DNA of 64,000 nucleotides, from the NCBI GenBank assembly GCA_002049455.2, contig KV918899.1:124001-188000 (forward strand), given 5' to 3'. Of the stretch, positions 28,456 through 38,717 are shown piece after piece (positions within the stretch are counted from its first letter, which is position 1; every line of letters starts with the position of its first letter). Made by a program: the position numbers and the translations under genes. Source of the DNA: Porphyra umbilicalis (lineage: Eukaryota; Rhodophyta; Bangiophyceae; Bangiales; Bangiaceae). Under the pieces are notes generated by a model that was given only the letters and a program-made list of their open reading frames with translations, did not search any database and had not been told where the DNA came from.

Positions 28456-30367
28456 ATGCATGCGCTCCCGTCCCCCCCCACGGCCCGCGCCCCCCCCCCC
28501 TGCGCCTCGTGCGCGTCGCCGTCGCGCTACACGTGCCCCCGCTGCGCCGCCGCCTCGTGCTCCCTCCCGTGCGTGCGGTCCCACAAGGCCTCGCGGGGGT
28601 GCTCGGGCGTGCGCCCGCGCGCGCCCTTTGCGTCCATGAAGCGCCTCGACGGCGGGGCGCTCGCCGACGATGCGGCGCTGCTGGCGGCGGCGGCCGCGGA
28701 GCTCGCCGCCGCCGGCGGGGGGGCCGCCCTCGCCGCCGCCGCCGCCCCCGCGCCGGCGTTGGGCGCCGTGGCGGCGGCCGTGGCGGGGGGGGGGGGCGGG
28801 GGCGGGGTGCCGCCGCCGCGTCTGCCGCCGCCGCCGCGGGCCTCGGCCGCGGCCCCATCCTCCCGTCTGACGTTGGCGCCGCCGCCGACGGCGGGCGCAC
28901 GCTGGCGCAGCTGGCGGCGGCCGCGTCTGCGCGGCGGCGCACCGAGGCCGCCGTCGGCACCGCGCGGCGGGCGGGGCTGGCGGCAGAGGCGGCGCGGCGG
29001 GGGGTGGTTTGGCGGGGCATGCCGCCGGCGGCGAGCCGCCGGCGCGCCAACGGCTCGTGCGTGCGGCGTGGGGGGGGGGGGGTGGGGGTGGAGGGGCCGT
29101 GGGGGGGGGGGGGGGGAAACGCCCCGCACCCCCAGGCGTCGTCCTCGTCAATGCCGCCGACGCGGCGGGGGGGGGGCCACCGCCGACGCCGCGTTTGCGG
29201 TCGAGGCGGCGGCGGCGGGGGGCGCCGCCGAGTCGGCCGACGCGGGGGGGGGGGGGGGGGGGACAGCGCGCCCGACGAGCTGCCGTCGGCGCCGTCGGGG
29301 GCGGGGGGGGCGGCTGCCGGCAACGTGGCGGCAGACGGCGCCGCGTCGGGTGCGGGCCCCGCCGTTGCGGGGGGGGGGGCGGTGGCGCCCCGCGGCGACG
29401 CCGCCCCCGACGTGGTGGCGGCGGCGGCGGCGGCGGCGCGCGCGGCCCCGCCGTTGCCGTCGCCGCCCGCCGCGGCGGCCGCCGCCCCCCCCGTGCCGGC
29501 ACTACCCGCCGCACCGCCGCCGCCGCCGCCGTCGGCGGGGGCCCCCCGCGGCCGCCGCGGCAGCCGCCGTCGTGGCGGCGGCGGCGGCGGCGGCGGCGGG
29601 GGCCCCCCGGTCCTCTACTGGCGCGTCGACGTGGTCATACCCCCCGGCCCCCCCTCGTCCTCCTTGCCGCCCCCGACACGACCTCCGTCGCCGCCATTGT
29701 CAGCGCCGCCCTCGACGCGGCGCGCGCGCGGGGCGCTCGCCAGTGTCGGGGTGTCAAGCGCGTCCGCGGGGGGGGCGGGGGGGCGGAGGACCCACCGGTG
29801 GCTGCCGCCGCCGCGGCAGCAGCGGCGGGCGTGCCGCCGCCCGACGTGGCCGCCGCAGACGTCGTCGCCTTTTTGGTCAATGAGTGGGGCGCCGAGCCGC
29901 CGCCGCCGCCGCCGCGTCTGCCGCCGCCGCCGTCGGCGGCGGCCGCGTCGGACGAGGCCGGGCACGGCGGCGGCACGGGCGGCGGCGCCGCTGGTGGCGC
30001 CGCGTCGGCGGCCGACGGCGGCGGGGCGCGCTCCCCCCCCGCGCCGCCGCCGCCGCCGCCGCCGCCCGACGCGGGGCGGCGGTTCCTGCGCCTCGACGGC
30101 GGCGCGACGCTTGGGGAGGCCCTCTGTGGCCGCGTCGTCGTTGAGTACCCAACGTTGGTGCTCGCCTGGGGCGCCGCCGTCGACGCGGCGGCGGCGGCAA
30201 GCCGCGTCGGTGCGCCGCCGCCGCCGCCGCCGGCGGGCGGGTCGACGTCGACGAGCGCGCCGCCGTCGAGCGCCAGTGAGACGTCCAGCGCGTCGGACTT
30301 GGCGAGCAGCGTCTCGTCGAGCTCCTTCTTCTCCTCCTCCTCCTCCTCCGCCTCCTCCGCGTCGTAG
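28456..30367 (+). CDS. BCD1: Box C/D snoRNA assembly protein 1-like (zf-HIT protein)
   Basis: BCD1/ZNHIT6 helps assemble box C/D snoRNPs in the nucleus. The HIT zinc finger lies at residues ~15-50: CASC, CPRC, CSLPC, then H and C (VRSHKASRGC), followed by the family's SGVRPRAPF block. Further family blocks are WRGMPPAASRRRANGS (about 29010), VLYWRVDVVIPP (about 29612) and the C-terminal LGEALCGRVVVEYPTLVLAW (about 30110-30170). The ATG is the first in frame with the finger and follows a 25-C tract. These blocks lie in three frames: frame changes are needed at the G-run near 28790-28806, between 29110 and 29610, and at the C-runs near 29640-29655. Homopolymer miscounts are likelier than decay because the order is perfect. 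The rest is Ala/Gly/Pro low complexity, and the C-terminus is Ser-rich. Confidence 0.82.
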
Positions 30368-31311
30368 ACGTAGGGTGCCGCCGCCGGTGCCGCCGCCGGC
30401 GTCTGCGGTGCGGCGGCCGCGCCACTGCCGCCGCCGCGCGGTGGGTGCGTGGGGGGGGAGGGGGGTGTGCCGACCCGGCGCCGACCGAGCGGTGGCCCTC
30501 CCCCCCGGCCCCTGTGGTTGCCGCCAACGGCTGCCGCACGGATGTGGCGGACAGGGGCGGCGGCGCGGACGGACCCGACCGCAGCGCCGGGGACTGCGGG
30601 TGGCGGGCGGCGGCGTGCATGGCGTGGCACGCGCCCCCGGCACTGTCGCCGTCGCCGCCGTCGGCCGTGGCGGCACGGCCCGACAGCGGCGTTGTGGTTT
30701 GGGGGGGGGGGGCGTTTCTGGCGAGCGGCGGCACCCCGTGCTGGGGTCGATGGCACGGGTGGCAGGCCGTGTGTGGGCCCCCACCTTGCTGGCGTGGGGC
30801 GCGGGGCGGTCCGCTCTTTTGGGCGGGCGGCGGTGGGCCGCCTGCTGCCGCCGCCGGCCGTTGCGGCGCCGGCGCGTCGGCGGCGACTGCGGTCTGGCCG
30901 GGGGTGTGGGGCGAGCGCCACTTTGTTGGTGGGCGGTTGGAGCGTCGCGTGCGCCAGTGACGTGTGCGCTTTCTTGTAACGCGGAAGAATAAAAGCGGAC
31001 GGCCCGTCGCGGGGGGGGGGGGACCTCCATAGAGGGCACGCAGGGGACGGTGCCCGCGGCACGACCCGCCCCCCTGTGGCCCCACTCACGTTTGCCGTCT
31101 GCCTGTTGCTCGCCCACGCCTGTGGCCCGGTGCTCCCCCCCTCCTCCCCCCCCCCCACTTTTGGCAGCGGTGCTCTACACGGGCCGAGGTCTTCCCCCCC
31201 AAGGACCACCCGCACCGCCGCGCGGCTGCGACTCTGCCGCCGCGCAGCGGCGGCGCCGACCCGTCCGTGCACGCCGTCGGCCGCGTCGTCGGCGGCCGGC
31301 CAGCGCGGCGG
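30368..31311 (+). other. Region between the BCD1-like and MLO-like genes
   Basis: GC-rich, no recognised protein. Contains the AATAAA at 30988 and, at about 31130-31165, a C-run followed by ACTTTTGGCAG. The latter looks like a splice acceptor and could introduce an exon of the MLO-like gene. The missing first membrane segment of that gene may be encoded here or further up. Confidence 0.35.
30988..30993 (+). terminator. AATAAA, possible poly(A) signal
   Basis: Only AATAAA seen downstream of the BCD1-like stop, 620 bases away. It may serve that gene if its 3' UTR is long. Weak evidence. Confidence 0.3.
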
Positions 31312-32748
31312 ATGCGCCAAGCGCGTCGGGCGCGGCGGCGCGGCGAGGGCCCCCTCGACGCGGGCGGGCGACCCGCCGCCCCCCCACCCCGCGTTGGTGC
31401 GCGTCACGCGCTCGAGCATTGGCTGACGGGGCGGAACGCCGGCCTCCTCCCCGTCCTCCGCGTGCTCTACCGGGAGCTCCTCATCCTCGGCGTCGTGTCG
31501 CTCATCTTTGTGCTTTTTGTCACGTTTGGGGACTTGTCCGCGCAGGCGACCGTGTCGTTTGAGTTTGCGCACCTGGTGCTGTTTGCGCTCGCCGTCTTTT
31601 ACACGGTAACCCTGCTCGTCACGTCGTACGCGTCGGTCGTGCTTTCCCGCCGCTGGCAACGCATCGAGGCGTTGCCCCTCGACACGTACCTCGCGTACAA
31701 GGCCGAGTATGGGGCGCTGCGGGCGGTGCGGGACCGCCACCGCTCCGCGCTGTGGCGCAAGGGGCTGTGGTCCAAGGGCAACCTCCTGGCGCTCGCACGC
31801 TGGGAGCACCTCCACGAGACGCTCGCCTTTCACGACGTGCGCTTCCAGTTTCTCTTTTACCGGGATCTGCCCGCGCACTTTCCGTTCGCAGCCTTTCTCA
31901 ACCGCGTCAAGACGGCGCTCTTCACGTCCCTCGTGGAGGTGCCAGCCACGTCGTGGGCGCTCATCCTCCCCATCATCGTGCTGGATATGGCGCGCCGCGA
32001 GTGGGTCGTCCCACAGGAGGGCATCATCATTGACCGGTACGTGCTGCTGGGGTTGGCGGTGCTCGTCACCGTGCTTGTCGACGTCCTCGGGTGGAAGATT
32101 GGGCGCATCAACTGGCAGCTGTTTCGGCACCCGGCCACCTACTTTAACGACCTGCGCGGGGTCTTCCCCACCGGCGCGTCGGTCGGGGGGAGCATCTACG
32201 ACTCGGACGACGGGAGCCGGGCGGCGATGGAGTTGGACGATCCGCCGGCGCCCGAACCGGGCGGCGACGCGGCGCGCTCCGCAAAGCCCGCCAAGGGGGA
32301 CTTGCCGACGGCGTCTGCCGACGGCGGCGGCGCCGTTGCCGTCGACATGGACGCGGCGGCAGCGTCGTCCGACGCGACGACCACAGACCCCGACGCGCCG
32401 ACGCCGGCCGGCGGCGGGGATTTTGTCGACTCGCTCTTTACGGGCGGCGACGATGAAGCCGCCCGCCGCCAAAGCGTCGGCGCGCGACGCCACTCGATCG
32501 ACGCGGCGGTGCGGACGTCGCTCGACGGGCGGGCGAGCATCGACGGCGGCCGCCGGCGGAGCACCGACGGGCGGCGCGCCAGCCTAGGAGCACCGACGGG
32601 CGGCGGTCGAGCGCCGACCGGCGGCCGACGCTCGACGGCGGGCGGCCGGCACCACCCCGCCGCCGCCACGGCCGCCCGTCGGGCGACGGCGCGTCGTCGA
32701 CGGATGAGGGCGCGGTTGCAGACGAGGATACAACCACCGACGGCGGGG

Positions 32749-32779
<31 letters not shown>

Positions 32780-34374
32780 CCCGCCGCCGCCACAGCGTCG
32801 ACCGGCGGTCGGGGCCGGGGGCGAGGCGCTTGGCCGCCGCCGCCGCCGGCCGCCGCTCCTCGGCGGCCGCAGCGTCCGCGGCGGCCGCGTCGGGGCGGGC
32901 GTCGGTGGAGCTCGCCGGCCACCTGCCGATTGCCGAACTCCGCACCCGCCACCTGCTGTCGACGGGCGGCGCGGGGGGCGGTCGGCGGGGGGGGCAGCGG
33001 CAGCAGCGGCGGCAGCGGCGGCGGACCGCCCGCCGGCGGCCGGCCGTCGGCATTGTCCAAATCGACGGCCGGCGGCCGCTCGTCCGTGTCGCTCCGCCGC
33101 CGCCGGCGGTCCCGCAAAGCCGCCACGTTTGCGGGGCGGCCCCCCGCCGACGGCCGCGCGTCGGGCAGCGACGGCGCGTCGGCGGGGCGCCTGCGTTCCG
33201 GGTCCTCGGGCGGTGGCAGTGTGGGGCGCGGCAGCGGGAGCAGCGGCAGCACCCTCCGCGCCGTCGACGGGGTCGACGGCGGCGGGGGGGGGGCCGGCGG
33301 CACGCGCGGGAGTGGCGCCCTCAAAAAAATCGACTCGGCAATCGTGCAGCGGCACGCGGCCAACGCGGTGGCGGCCGAGACGGCGCCAATGATGCGGCGG
33401 TCGTACCCCCCCTGGGTGCTGTGGGTGGCCCCCCGCCTCGGCCGCGTCGCGTCGCCGTCGGAGAAGCTCTTTTGGGTTGGCTCCCACCGGTGGTGCCTGT
33501 GGCTGTTGCAGACCAACCTCTTTGCGGCCACCCTCCTCGCCGCGATTATGGTTGCCGCCTACGCCACGGCGGCGGTGACGGGCACGCTCGACGCGCGGCC
33601 CGTCGACACGGTCGTCATTGTGGTTGTGTCGGTGATGTTCCTCTACGTCCTCCACCACACCGCCCGAGCGATGCGCGCCTACCCCTTTGTGCTCAACAGC
33701 ACGGGGCTCGTGGAGGAGCGCCTCGCCCTCTCCCTCATTGACCGCGTGCAGGGGGCCAAGACGCTCCAATTCCGCTACGACATTGACGGCGGCACGGCGT
33801 GGGACGGGTGGGGGTCGGACGGCAGCGGCGCCCGCGGGCGGGGGGGGTCCGTGCCGCCGCCGCCGCCGCCGCCCGCGTCGGCCGACGTGAGCAGCGGCGG
33901 CTGGGCGGGCTTGCCCGCCCGCCGCACCGCCGCCGTCGGCGGCGGGGCGACGCCCAGCCCCGCCCCGTCCATCACGCACACCGTGTCGGGGGGCGGCACC
34001 TGGGGCGCAACGACGACGGCGGTGGGGGGCCCCGGCGGCGCCCTGCGGTCGGCGGGCCCCTCGTACCGGGGGGACCTGGTCACCCCCCGCCCCGCGCCGC
34101 CGCCGCCGCCGCCGCCCGTCGTGGCGGCGGTCGCGGCGGACCGCGCCCGCCGCGCCCCAATGTGGCAGCTGATGAGCGGCGACGCGGGGGCGCTGCTGGA
34201 GGACGAGCCGGGGGCGGGCAGCGGCGCGGCTGGCGCGGGGGGGGGGGGGGGGGGGGACCCTCCGACGCCGTTGCGCGGCGCCTCGAACGCCGCCGCACCG
34301 CCACGCGGCGGGCGGCGGCCGAGGCGTGGCGGGGGGGGGCGGGGCGGGCGGCGATGCGGGAGGATTTGTATTGA
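31312..34374 (+). CDS. MLO-like polytopic membrane protein
   Basis: MLO proteins are seven-helix plasma-membrane proteins related to calcium signalling. The match begins with ALEHWL...VLRVLYRELLILGVVSLIFVLF, equivalent to the MLO motif before and within TM2. Next comes a hydrophobic pair (LVLFALAVFYTVTLLV), a cytosolic loop (ARWEHLHETLAFHDVRFQF) and two helices at about 31950-32100. A ~370-residue disordered Ala/Asp/Arg/Ser insert follows, then SEKLFWVGSHRWCLWLLQ (about 33460) and two more helices to about 33660. The tail is disordered and ends at 34374. The frame changes near 32970-33000 and again at the G-run near 34240. The 31312 ATG is the first in frame, but TM1 is not in it, so the real start is probably upstream. 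The insert is unusually long for MLO. Family call moderate. Confidence 0.55.
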
Positions 34375-34846
34375 GGCGGGGGGGGGGGGGGGGGGGGGGA
34401 CGGGGGGGGGGGGACCCCCCAGAACAGGTGTGGTGGCAGAGGGGCGGAGGCGCGCCGTCTCGGCGGCGACCACGTGCCCTGCGACCGGCCGTGGGTTGGC
34501 AGCGTGCCGTTTGATCAAAAACTAAAGAGCGCCGTTGCGCACACTCTGACAAACAGAGACGGGGTCGGGGGGGGGCGGGGGGGTGACCAAGCGCCGCGCC
34601 ACAGTGTGTGGCAGCCCAACCAACGGCAGACCCGAGTACCAGACACCGTCGACAGAAAAGGCGTCGTTGGGGACGACCTGCGCGACCCCCAGCGCCGGCC
34701 GCCACAGCAGCCTGCCACGCACTGCGCGCAGGCGTGGCACGCCGGCATGGGCGGCCACCCCCCCGCCCCCCCCTCGGCCGTTTGGCCACAGAGCCCCCGC
34801 CGACGACCACCTCAGCCGTCGCAGGTACCCCCCCCCCCCCCCCCCC
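34375..34846. other. Convergent intergenic region with long G-runs
   Basis: Begins with about 22 consecutive G (34378-34399) right after the MLO-like stop. No gene recognised. It separates the MLO-like gene from the minus-strand CDF remnant. Confidence 0.5.
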
Positions 34847-35691
34847 TCACCGCGGCGAAGCGGCCACCGCCGCGCCCGCGTCGCAGCACACGAGCTCCTC
34901 GCACGCCACAGAGTTCCACCGCACGAGGCACTGGGGATTGAGCACGTCTTGTGCGCGCGGCATGTCGTCCGAGCTGGAGCTCTCCCCCACCCGCCCGTCG
35001 CCGCTGCCGTCGAGGCGCTCGGGCTGGATGGTCGTCGTCGAGTGCACGCCCGCTATGTGGAACGCCTCCTTGACCGCCGCCGCCGTGTCCATCTACGTCC
35101 CGAGCGAGTCGACGGTCACGTGGGCGGTGCCAATGTGTTTGGCGTCCGAGGGGTCTACCACACGTGGAGCTCGTGGACGGCCGTGACGGCCGGGATGGCC
35201 ACCATGGAGCGGCGGAGGGCGCCCACGTCAACGCCCGACGGCACACCGTTGGTGAGGATGGAGGCGGAGTGGCGCGCGAGCGGCACCGTCGTGGCGAGCA
35301 GCACGGCGACAAGGATGAGGCTGGCCAGCGGGTCGAGTACTTGCCCGGGGGTGGAGGTGGTGAGGACGAGCAGCGCCGAGATGACGACGACGAGGGAGCC
35401 GAGCGCGTCGCCGAGGACGTGGAGGTAGACGGCCTTTATGTTGAGGGTCAGCGCCGGGGGGCGGCGGCGGCGCGCCGGCGAACACCCATCGACGCGGGCG
35501 CGTCGGCCAACGGGCGCGGCACCGGCCGGGCGCGTCGCCGCCCCGCGGTGCCACGCGGCCGCCCCGACGCGACGCGCCCCCCGCCGGCCGCCGTCGGCCA
35601 ACCCCCCCCGCCGCGGCGGCCGCCCCACCGCGCCCCTGCGGCGGGCGGGCGGCGACGGCGCGGCCGCCGCCGCCGCCCCCGCCGCGTCCAC
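34847..35691 (-). pseudogene. Cation diffusion facilitator (ZnT/MTP-type) remnant
   Basis: CDF proteins export Zn2+ or Mn2+ from the cytosol. Present here are TM5 with the metal-site HVLGD motif (LNIKAVYLHVLGDALGS), TM6 (DPLASLILVAVLLATTVPL) and the cytosolic domain (ASILTNGVPSGVDVGALRRS, then AIPAVTAVHELHVW). The frame then stops at TAG (35153-35155). The domain resumes one frame over (DPSDAKHIGTAHVTVDSLGT) and meets a second TAG near 35094. It finishes as AAVKEAFHIAGVHSTTTIQPE with a Cys-containing tail to 34847. TM1-TM4 are not found upstream; residues before TM5 are Ala/Arg-rich filler. A 5'-truncated, twice-interrupted copy is the simplest reading. Sequencing error could explain one lesion but not the missing helices. 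Confidence 0.7.
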
Positions 35692-36256
35692 CCCACCGTT
35701 GGCGCGACCGCCGCTACTGCCGCCCTATATACCGCCGCCACCGCCGCCACCGTCGCCGCCGCTGGCGCACGACCCCCCCCCCCTCCTTCCCCTCTGGCAG
35801 GCCGGTCATCACCCCGTCGCCACCGGTACGGGTCGATTGCCCCAGTGCTTGGGACGCGCTGGGCACGGCGCCACCGGCGGGTGCGGCGGCGCCCGTTGAC
35901 AGCGTGCACGTGGTTTGCAGCCGCCTGGCGGCCCCATTCCCTTTGCCGGCACCAGACGGTGCCAGGACAAAAGACCCCGCGTGCGCCGACGTCTCGCCAC
36001 AGGTCCCCAACGTTTGGTGCGCCCCAAAACAATATTCTACGCCCGCGTCCGCTGCCGCTCTCCATTGGCGGCAGGGCCCCCCCCCCCCCCACGGGGGTTG
36101 GGTTGTGGCGTTGACGCGCAAGCCCCGCCGCCGGTTGGCCGGTGCTGACCAAACCCCCGTCCTCCCCCCCCCCCAATCGTCGGGTATGCACAGTACACAC
36201 ACCCCCCCCAAACCCACAATGACCAGGAGAGAGGGGGCAAGACCAGACAGAGACCA
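35692..36256. other. No recognisable gene
   Basis: GC-rich with Pro/Arg-coding shadows on both strands, moderating to mixed composition after 35900. I looked for the missing first four helices of the CDF transporter and did not find them. Confidence 0.4.
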
Positions 36257-36450
36257 CTAAAGTAAGCGGAGGAACTCCCCCGTCGCGCCGTCATTGGCAA
36301 AGCGGCTGACGCGCGCAATGTCCCACCCGCCTCTGGTGAGGGAGGTGAGGAGGTTGTGGGGCGTCTCGTGGACGGCCACGCCGAAAACGACCGTGCCGGC
36401 AACGGCCAGGGGGATGTAGAGGGTGGACAAGACGAGCGTGCAACGGGCCG
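36257..36450 (-). pseudogene. Short ORF end with one membrane segment, possible amino-acid permease fragment
   Basis: The last ~62 codons of a minus-strand frame read LVLSTLYIPLAVAGTVVFGV followed by HETPHNLLTSLTRGGW. This weakly resembles the helix-plus-loop of AAAP amino-acid permeases (the ...G..FG....NIL.SL pattern). Nothing upstream in any frame adds further helices. It could be a fragment of such a gene or coincidence. Confidence 0.25.
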
Positions 36451-37877
36451 AGGGCGGGGGCGTCGGCGTCAGCGTCGGCGGCGGCAGCGGCCGGCGCGGC
36501 GGGGGAGCCCAACTCGGTGACGCTCGTGCAGTCCCTGGTGCTGCCGCCGCCGCTGCAGGTGCTGCCGCTGCCGCCGCTGCCGCCGTGGCGGCCGCTGCTC
36601 GCCGTGTTCCACGGTCCGAGGCCGCCACGCGGCGGTGCGGGAGAGCCCCATGGCGGCGGCCGCGGCGGCGGTGACGACAGACACAGCGGTGGGGGGGGGG
36701 GGGCGGGGCCCACCGACCACAGGGCACCGACGGGCACGTGGGGGGGGCGCCAGCCGTCGGCCGAGCGCACCACGGGGTGGGGGCGGTGTCGGCGGGCGCG
36801 GGTGCGGAGCGGCAACGCTCAAGTCAAACGCGCACACACCGACGCGGGCGGCGGTCCCTGGCCACCACGGCCGACCGACGCCCGCGGGCTCGTCGGGCGC
36901 CCGCGCGGGTCGGGGCCCGACGCGCGGGATGCCGGCAGCGCCCCACACGCCGTCGTTGGCAACACGTCCACCCCCCCCCGCCCGACCGCCCCCCACCGCA
37001 GCCGCCAAACGTCGGACGAGCGCACCACGGACGGCGGTGGCTGCCCCAGCACCGAGCGCGTCGGCCGCCCCGCCGCCGTCCAGCCGCCGCGTCGGGCGGG
37101 TTCGGCGCTCGAGTGGCGCCCCCACGCACCCGCCATCCTGCCCTACGTCGACGCGCAGGATGGCAGCGCTGCCAGCCGTGAGCACCGACGCAGCGTCTGG
37201 CTCGCGGAGCGCATGGTGCTCGCGGCGGCGGCGGCTGCGGTCACCCCCGCGCGTCGGCGGCGGCACGCAGGGCGGCGGCGGGTCACGCGCCGCCACGTGC
37301 CCGTCACCGCTTGGACGGCGTGGGTGGCGGCGGCGTCCGGCGCGCGGCTGGCGGCCGCGGGTTCCGCGCTGGCGGCCGACCACATCGCCGCGCCGACGGT
37401 GGGGGCGGCCGGGGTGGGGGTGTCCGCCGCTCCTGGGGGCGCCCAGTCCCAGGTGGCGGGTCGCGTTGGCCCCAGGGGGGGGTCTGGCGCGAGACGGACG
37501 GCGGCGGCCGCCCACTCGGCGCGCAAGACGGCGGTGAGTCGGTGGGGCAGGAGGTTGAGGACGTCGAGGGGGGGGGGTGGGGGAGGGAGGGTTGCCGTGG
37601 CGGGCGCCGTGGCGCTGGACGGCGGGCAAAGGGCGTAGGATGTGGGGCCGGAGCAGTGCGATTCAACTGAACAAGTGTACTATTTACAAGCACTGAGTCG
37701 AGGTGCGTGGTTGATCTTCTCTCAAAACACCCACTCGAACCGTTTCGCTCGCCTGAGCGCTCACAGCTGCACCCTCCCGTGACTGGCCTTCACGCCCGCA
37801 CTGACCGCCAGTCGCCCTTGCCGCCACCGCCCGCCGGCCGCCGCCGACCATTGCGCCGCCGTCACCTGCGCCAATGA
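36451..37877. other. No recognisable gene
   Basis: Very GC-rich to about 37640 with long Arg/Pro/Ala shadow ORFs on both strands, then a drop in GC at 37640-37870. Nothing with membrane segments or catalytic motifs was found. Confidence 0.4.
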
Positions 37878-38489
37878 CTAAATCGACGCTAGCTCGAGCA
37901 CTGCTGCCAGCGTCGGTGCCGGCGTCGACGTCGCGACCGGCGTCGGTGCCGGCGTCGACGTCGCGACCGGCGTCGGTGCCGGCGTCGACGTCGCGACCGG
38001 CGTCGGTGCCGACGTCGACGTCGCGACCGGCGTCGGTGCCGGCGTCGATGTCGCGACCGGCGACGGCGCCGCCGGCGACGGCTCCACCGACGGCATCGGC
38101 ATCCACGGCATCTTCCCCCCCGTTCCGAAGCGCTTGGAGCACACTTCTTCCCCGATCGCGCCCGCATCCAACGCGTCCGCGCGATCGTGGTGGATGCCGA
38201 GGTCGGCGAGCGCCCAGCAGTAGCGCATGCACCGCTCACAGGCGGCGGCGGGGGCCAGGGCGCCCCCGCCCGACCCGCGGGTGCAGCAGCGGCGGTGGGT
38301 GTTGCACTCGGCAATGTAGTCGTCGAAGCGTGCGTTGACGGTGGTGGCGGGCACACCACGCAGCGCCGCGCCGTCTGGTACGCCGGCCTTGCACGGGGGG
38401 GCCGCGGCTACCGTAGAAGCGGACAGGGAAGCGACGAGGGTGGCGGTGGCAACGGCCAGCGCAGCGGCCATAGAGCGGCGGGCGGTCAT
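37878..38489 (-). CDS. Secreted Cys-containing protein with 10-residue Pro/Thr repeat tail
   Basis: 203 residues from the ATG at 38489. Residues 1-~28 form a signal peptide: MTARRS, a hydrophobic Ala/Val/Leu core, then a Thr-Val-Ala-Ala-Ala cleavage region. The mature part has about eight Cys within ~90 residues (PPCKAG, AECNTHRRCC, AACERCMRYCWALAD, EEVCSKRFG), so a small disulfide-bonded domain is likely. The C-terminus is about five copies of PVATSTPAPT, a flexible, probably O-glycosylated stalk. The start is chosen because it begins the signal peptide and follows a C-rich leader. A TATAAATA box lies 220 bases upstream. No family recognised; a cell-wall or extracellular-matrix role is a guess. 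Confidence 0.7.
   Translation of the reverse strand: MTARRSMAAALAVATATLVASLSASTVAAAPPCKAGVPDGAALRGVPATTVNARFDDYIAECNTHRRCCTRGSGGGALAPAAACERCMRYCWALADLGIHHDRADALDAGAIGEEVCSKRFGTGGKMPWMPMPSVEPSPAAPSPVATSTPAPTPVATSTSAPTPVATSTPAPTPVATSTPAPTPVATSTPAPTLAAVLELASI
37911..38060. repeat. 30-bp coding minisatellite
   Basis: About five copies of a 30-bp unit (GTCGGTGCCGGCGTCGACGT and 10 more bases) encode the PVATSTPAPT repeats of the minus-strand secreted protein. Because 30 is a multiple of three, copy-number change would keep the frame. Confidence 0.75.
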
Positions 38490-38709
38490 GGTGAAGTGGG
38501 TGGCGAGGGGGGGGTGAGGAGGGGAGAGGTGGGGAGGAGGGGGGCAAGTGGTGGCAGCGACCGACGGCGTGTGGACGGGCTGCAAGCCGCTCTCCGAAGC
38601 CGCTGAGGGTTGCGAACGGCGGGGGTGTCGTGTCTCGTGGGAGCCGCGGGTGAAGTCTGGGTTGTGGTGCCAGCAGAGGAGAACGATGCCCCCATCATTG
38701 AGCCGTGCC

Positions 38710-38717
38710 TATAAATA
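38710..38717 (-). promoter_or_regulatory. TATA box candidate
   Basis: TATAAATA on the plus strand (TATTTATA on the minus) stands out in GC-rich DNA, 220 bases upstream of the secreted-protein ATG. It could also drive plus-strand transcription. Confidence 0.4.

Noticed and set aside
29635..32493. 952-codon minus-strand ORF
   Set aside because: Antisense shadow of the BCD1-like and MLO-like genes. GC-rich third positions keep reverse frames open, and no domain is visible.
36469..37629. 386-codon minus-strand ORF upstream of the membrane-like fragment
   Set aside because: Arg/Pro/Gly shadow. No hydrophobic helices to complete a permease.
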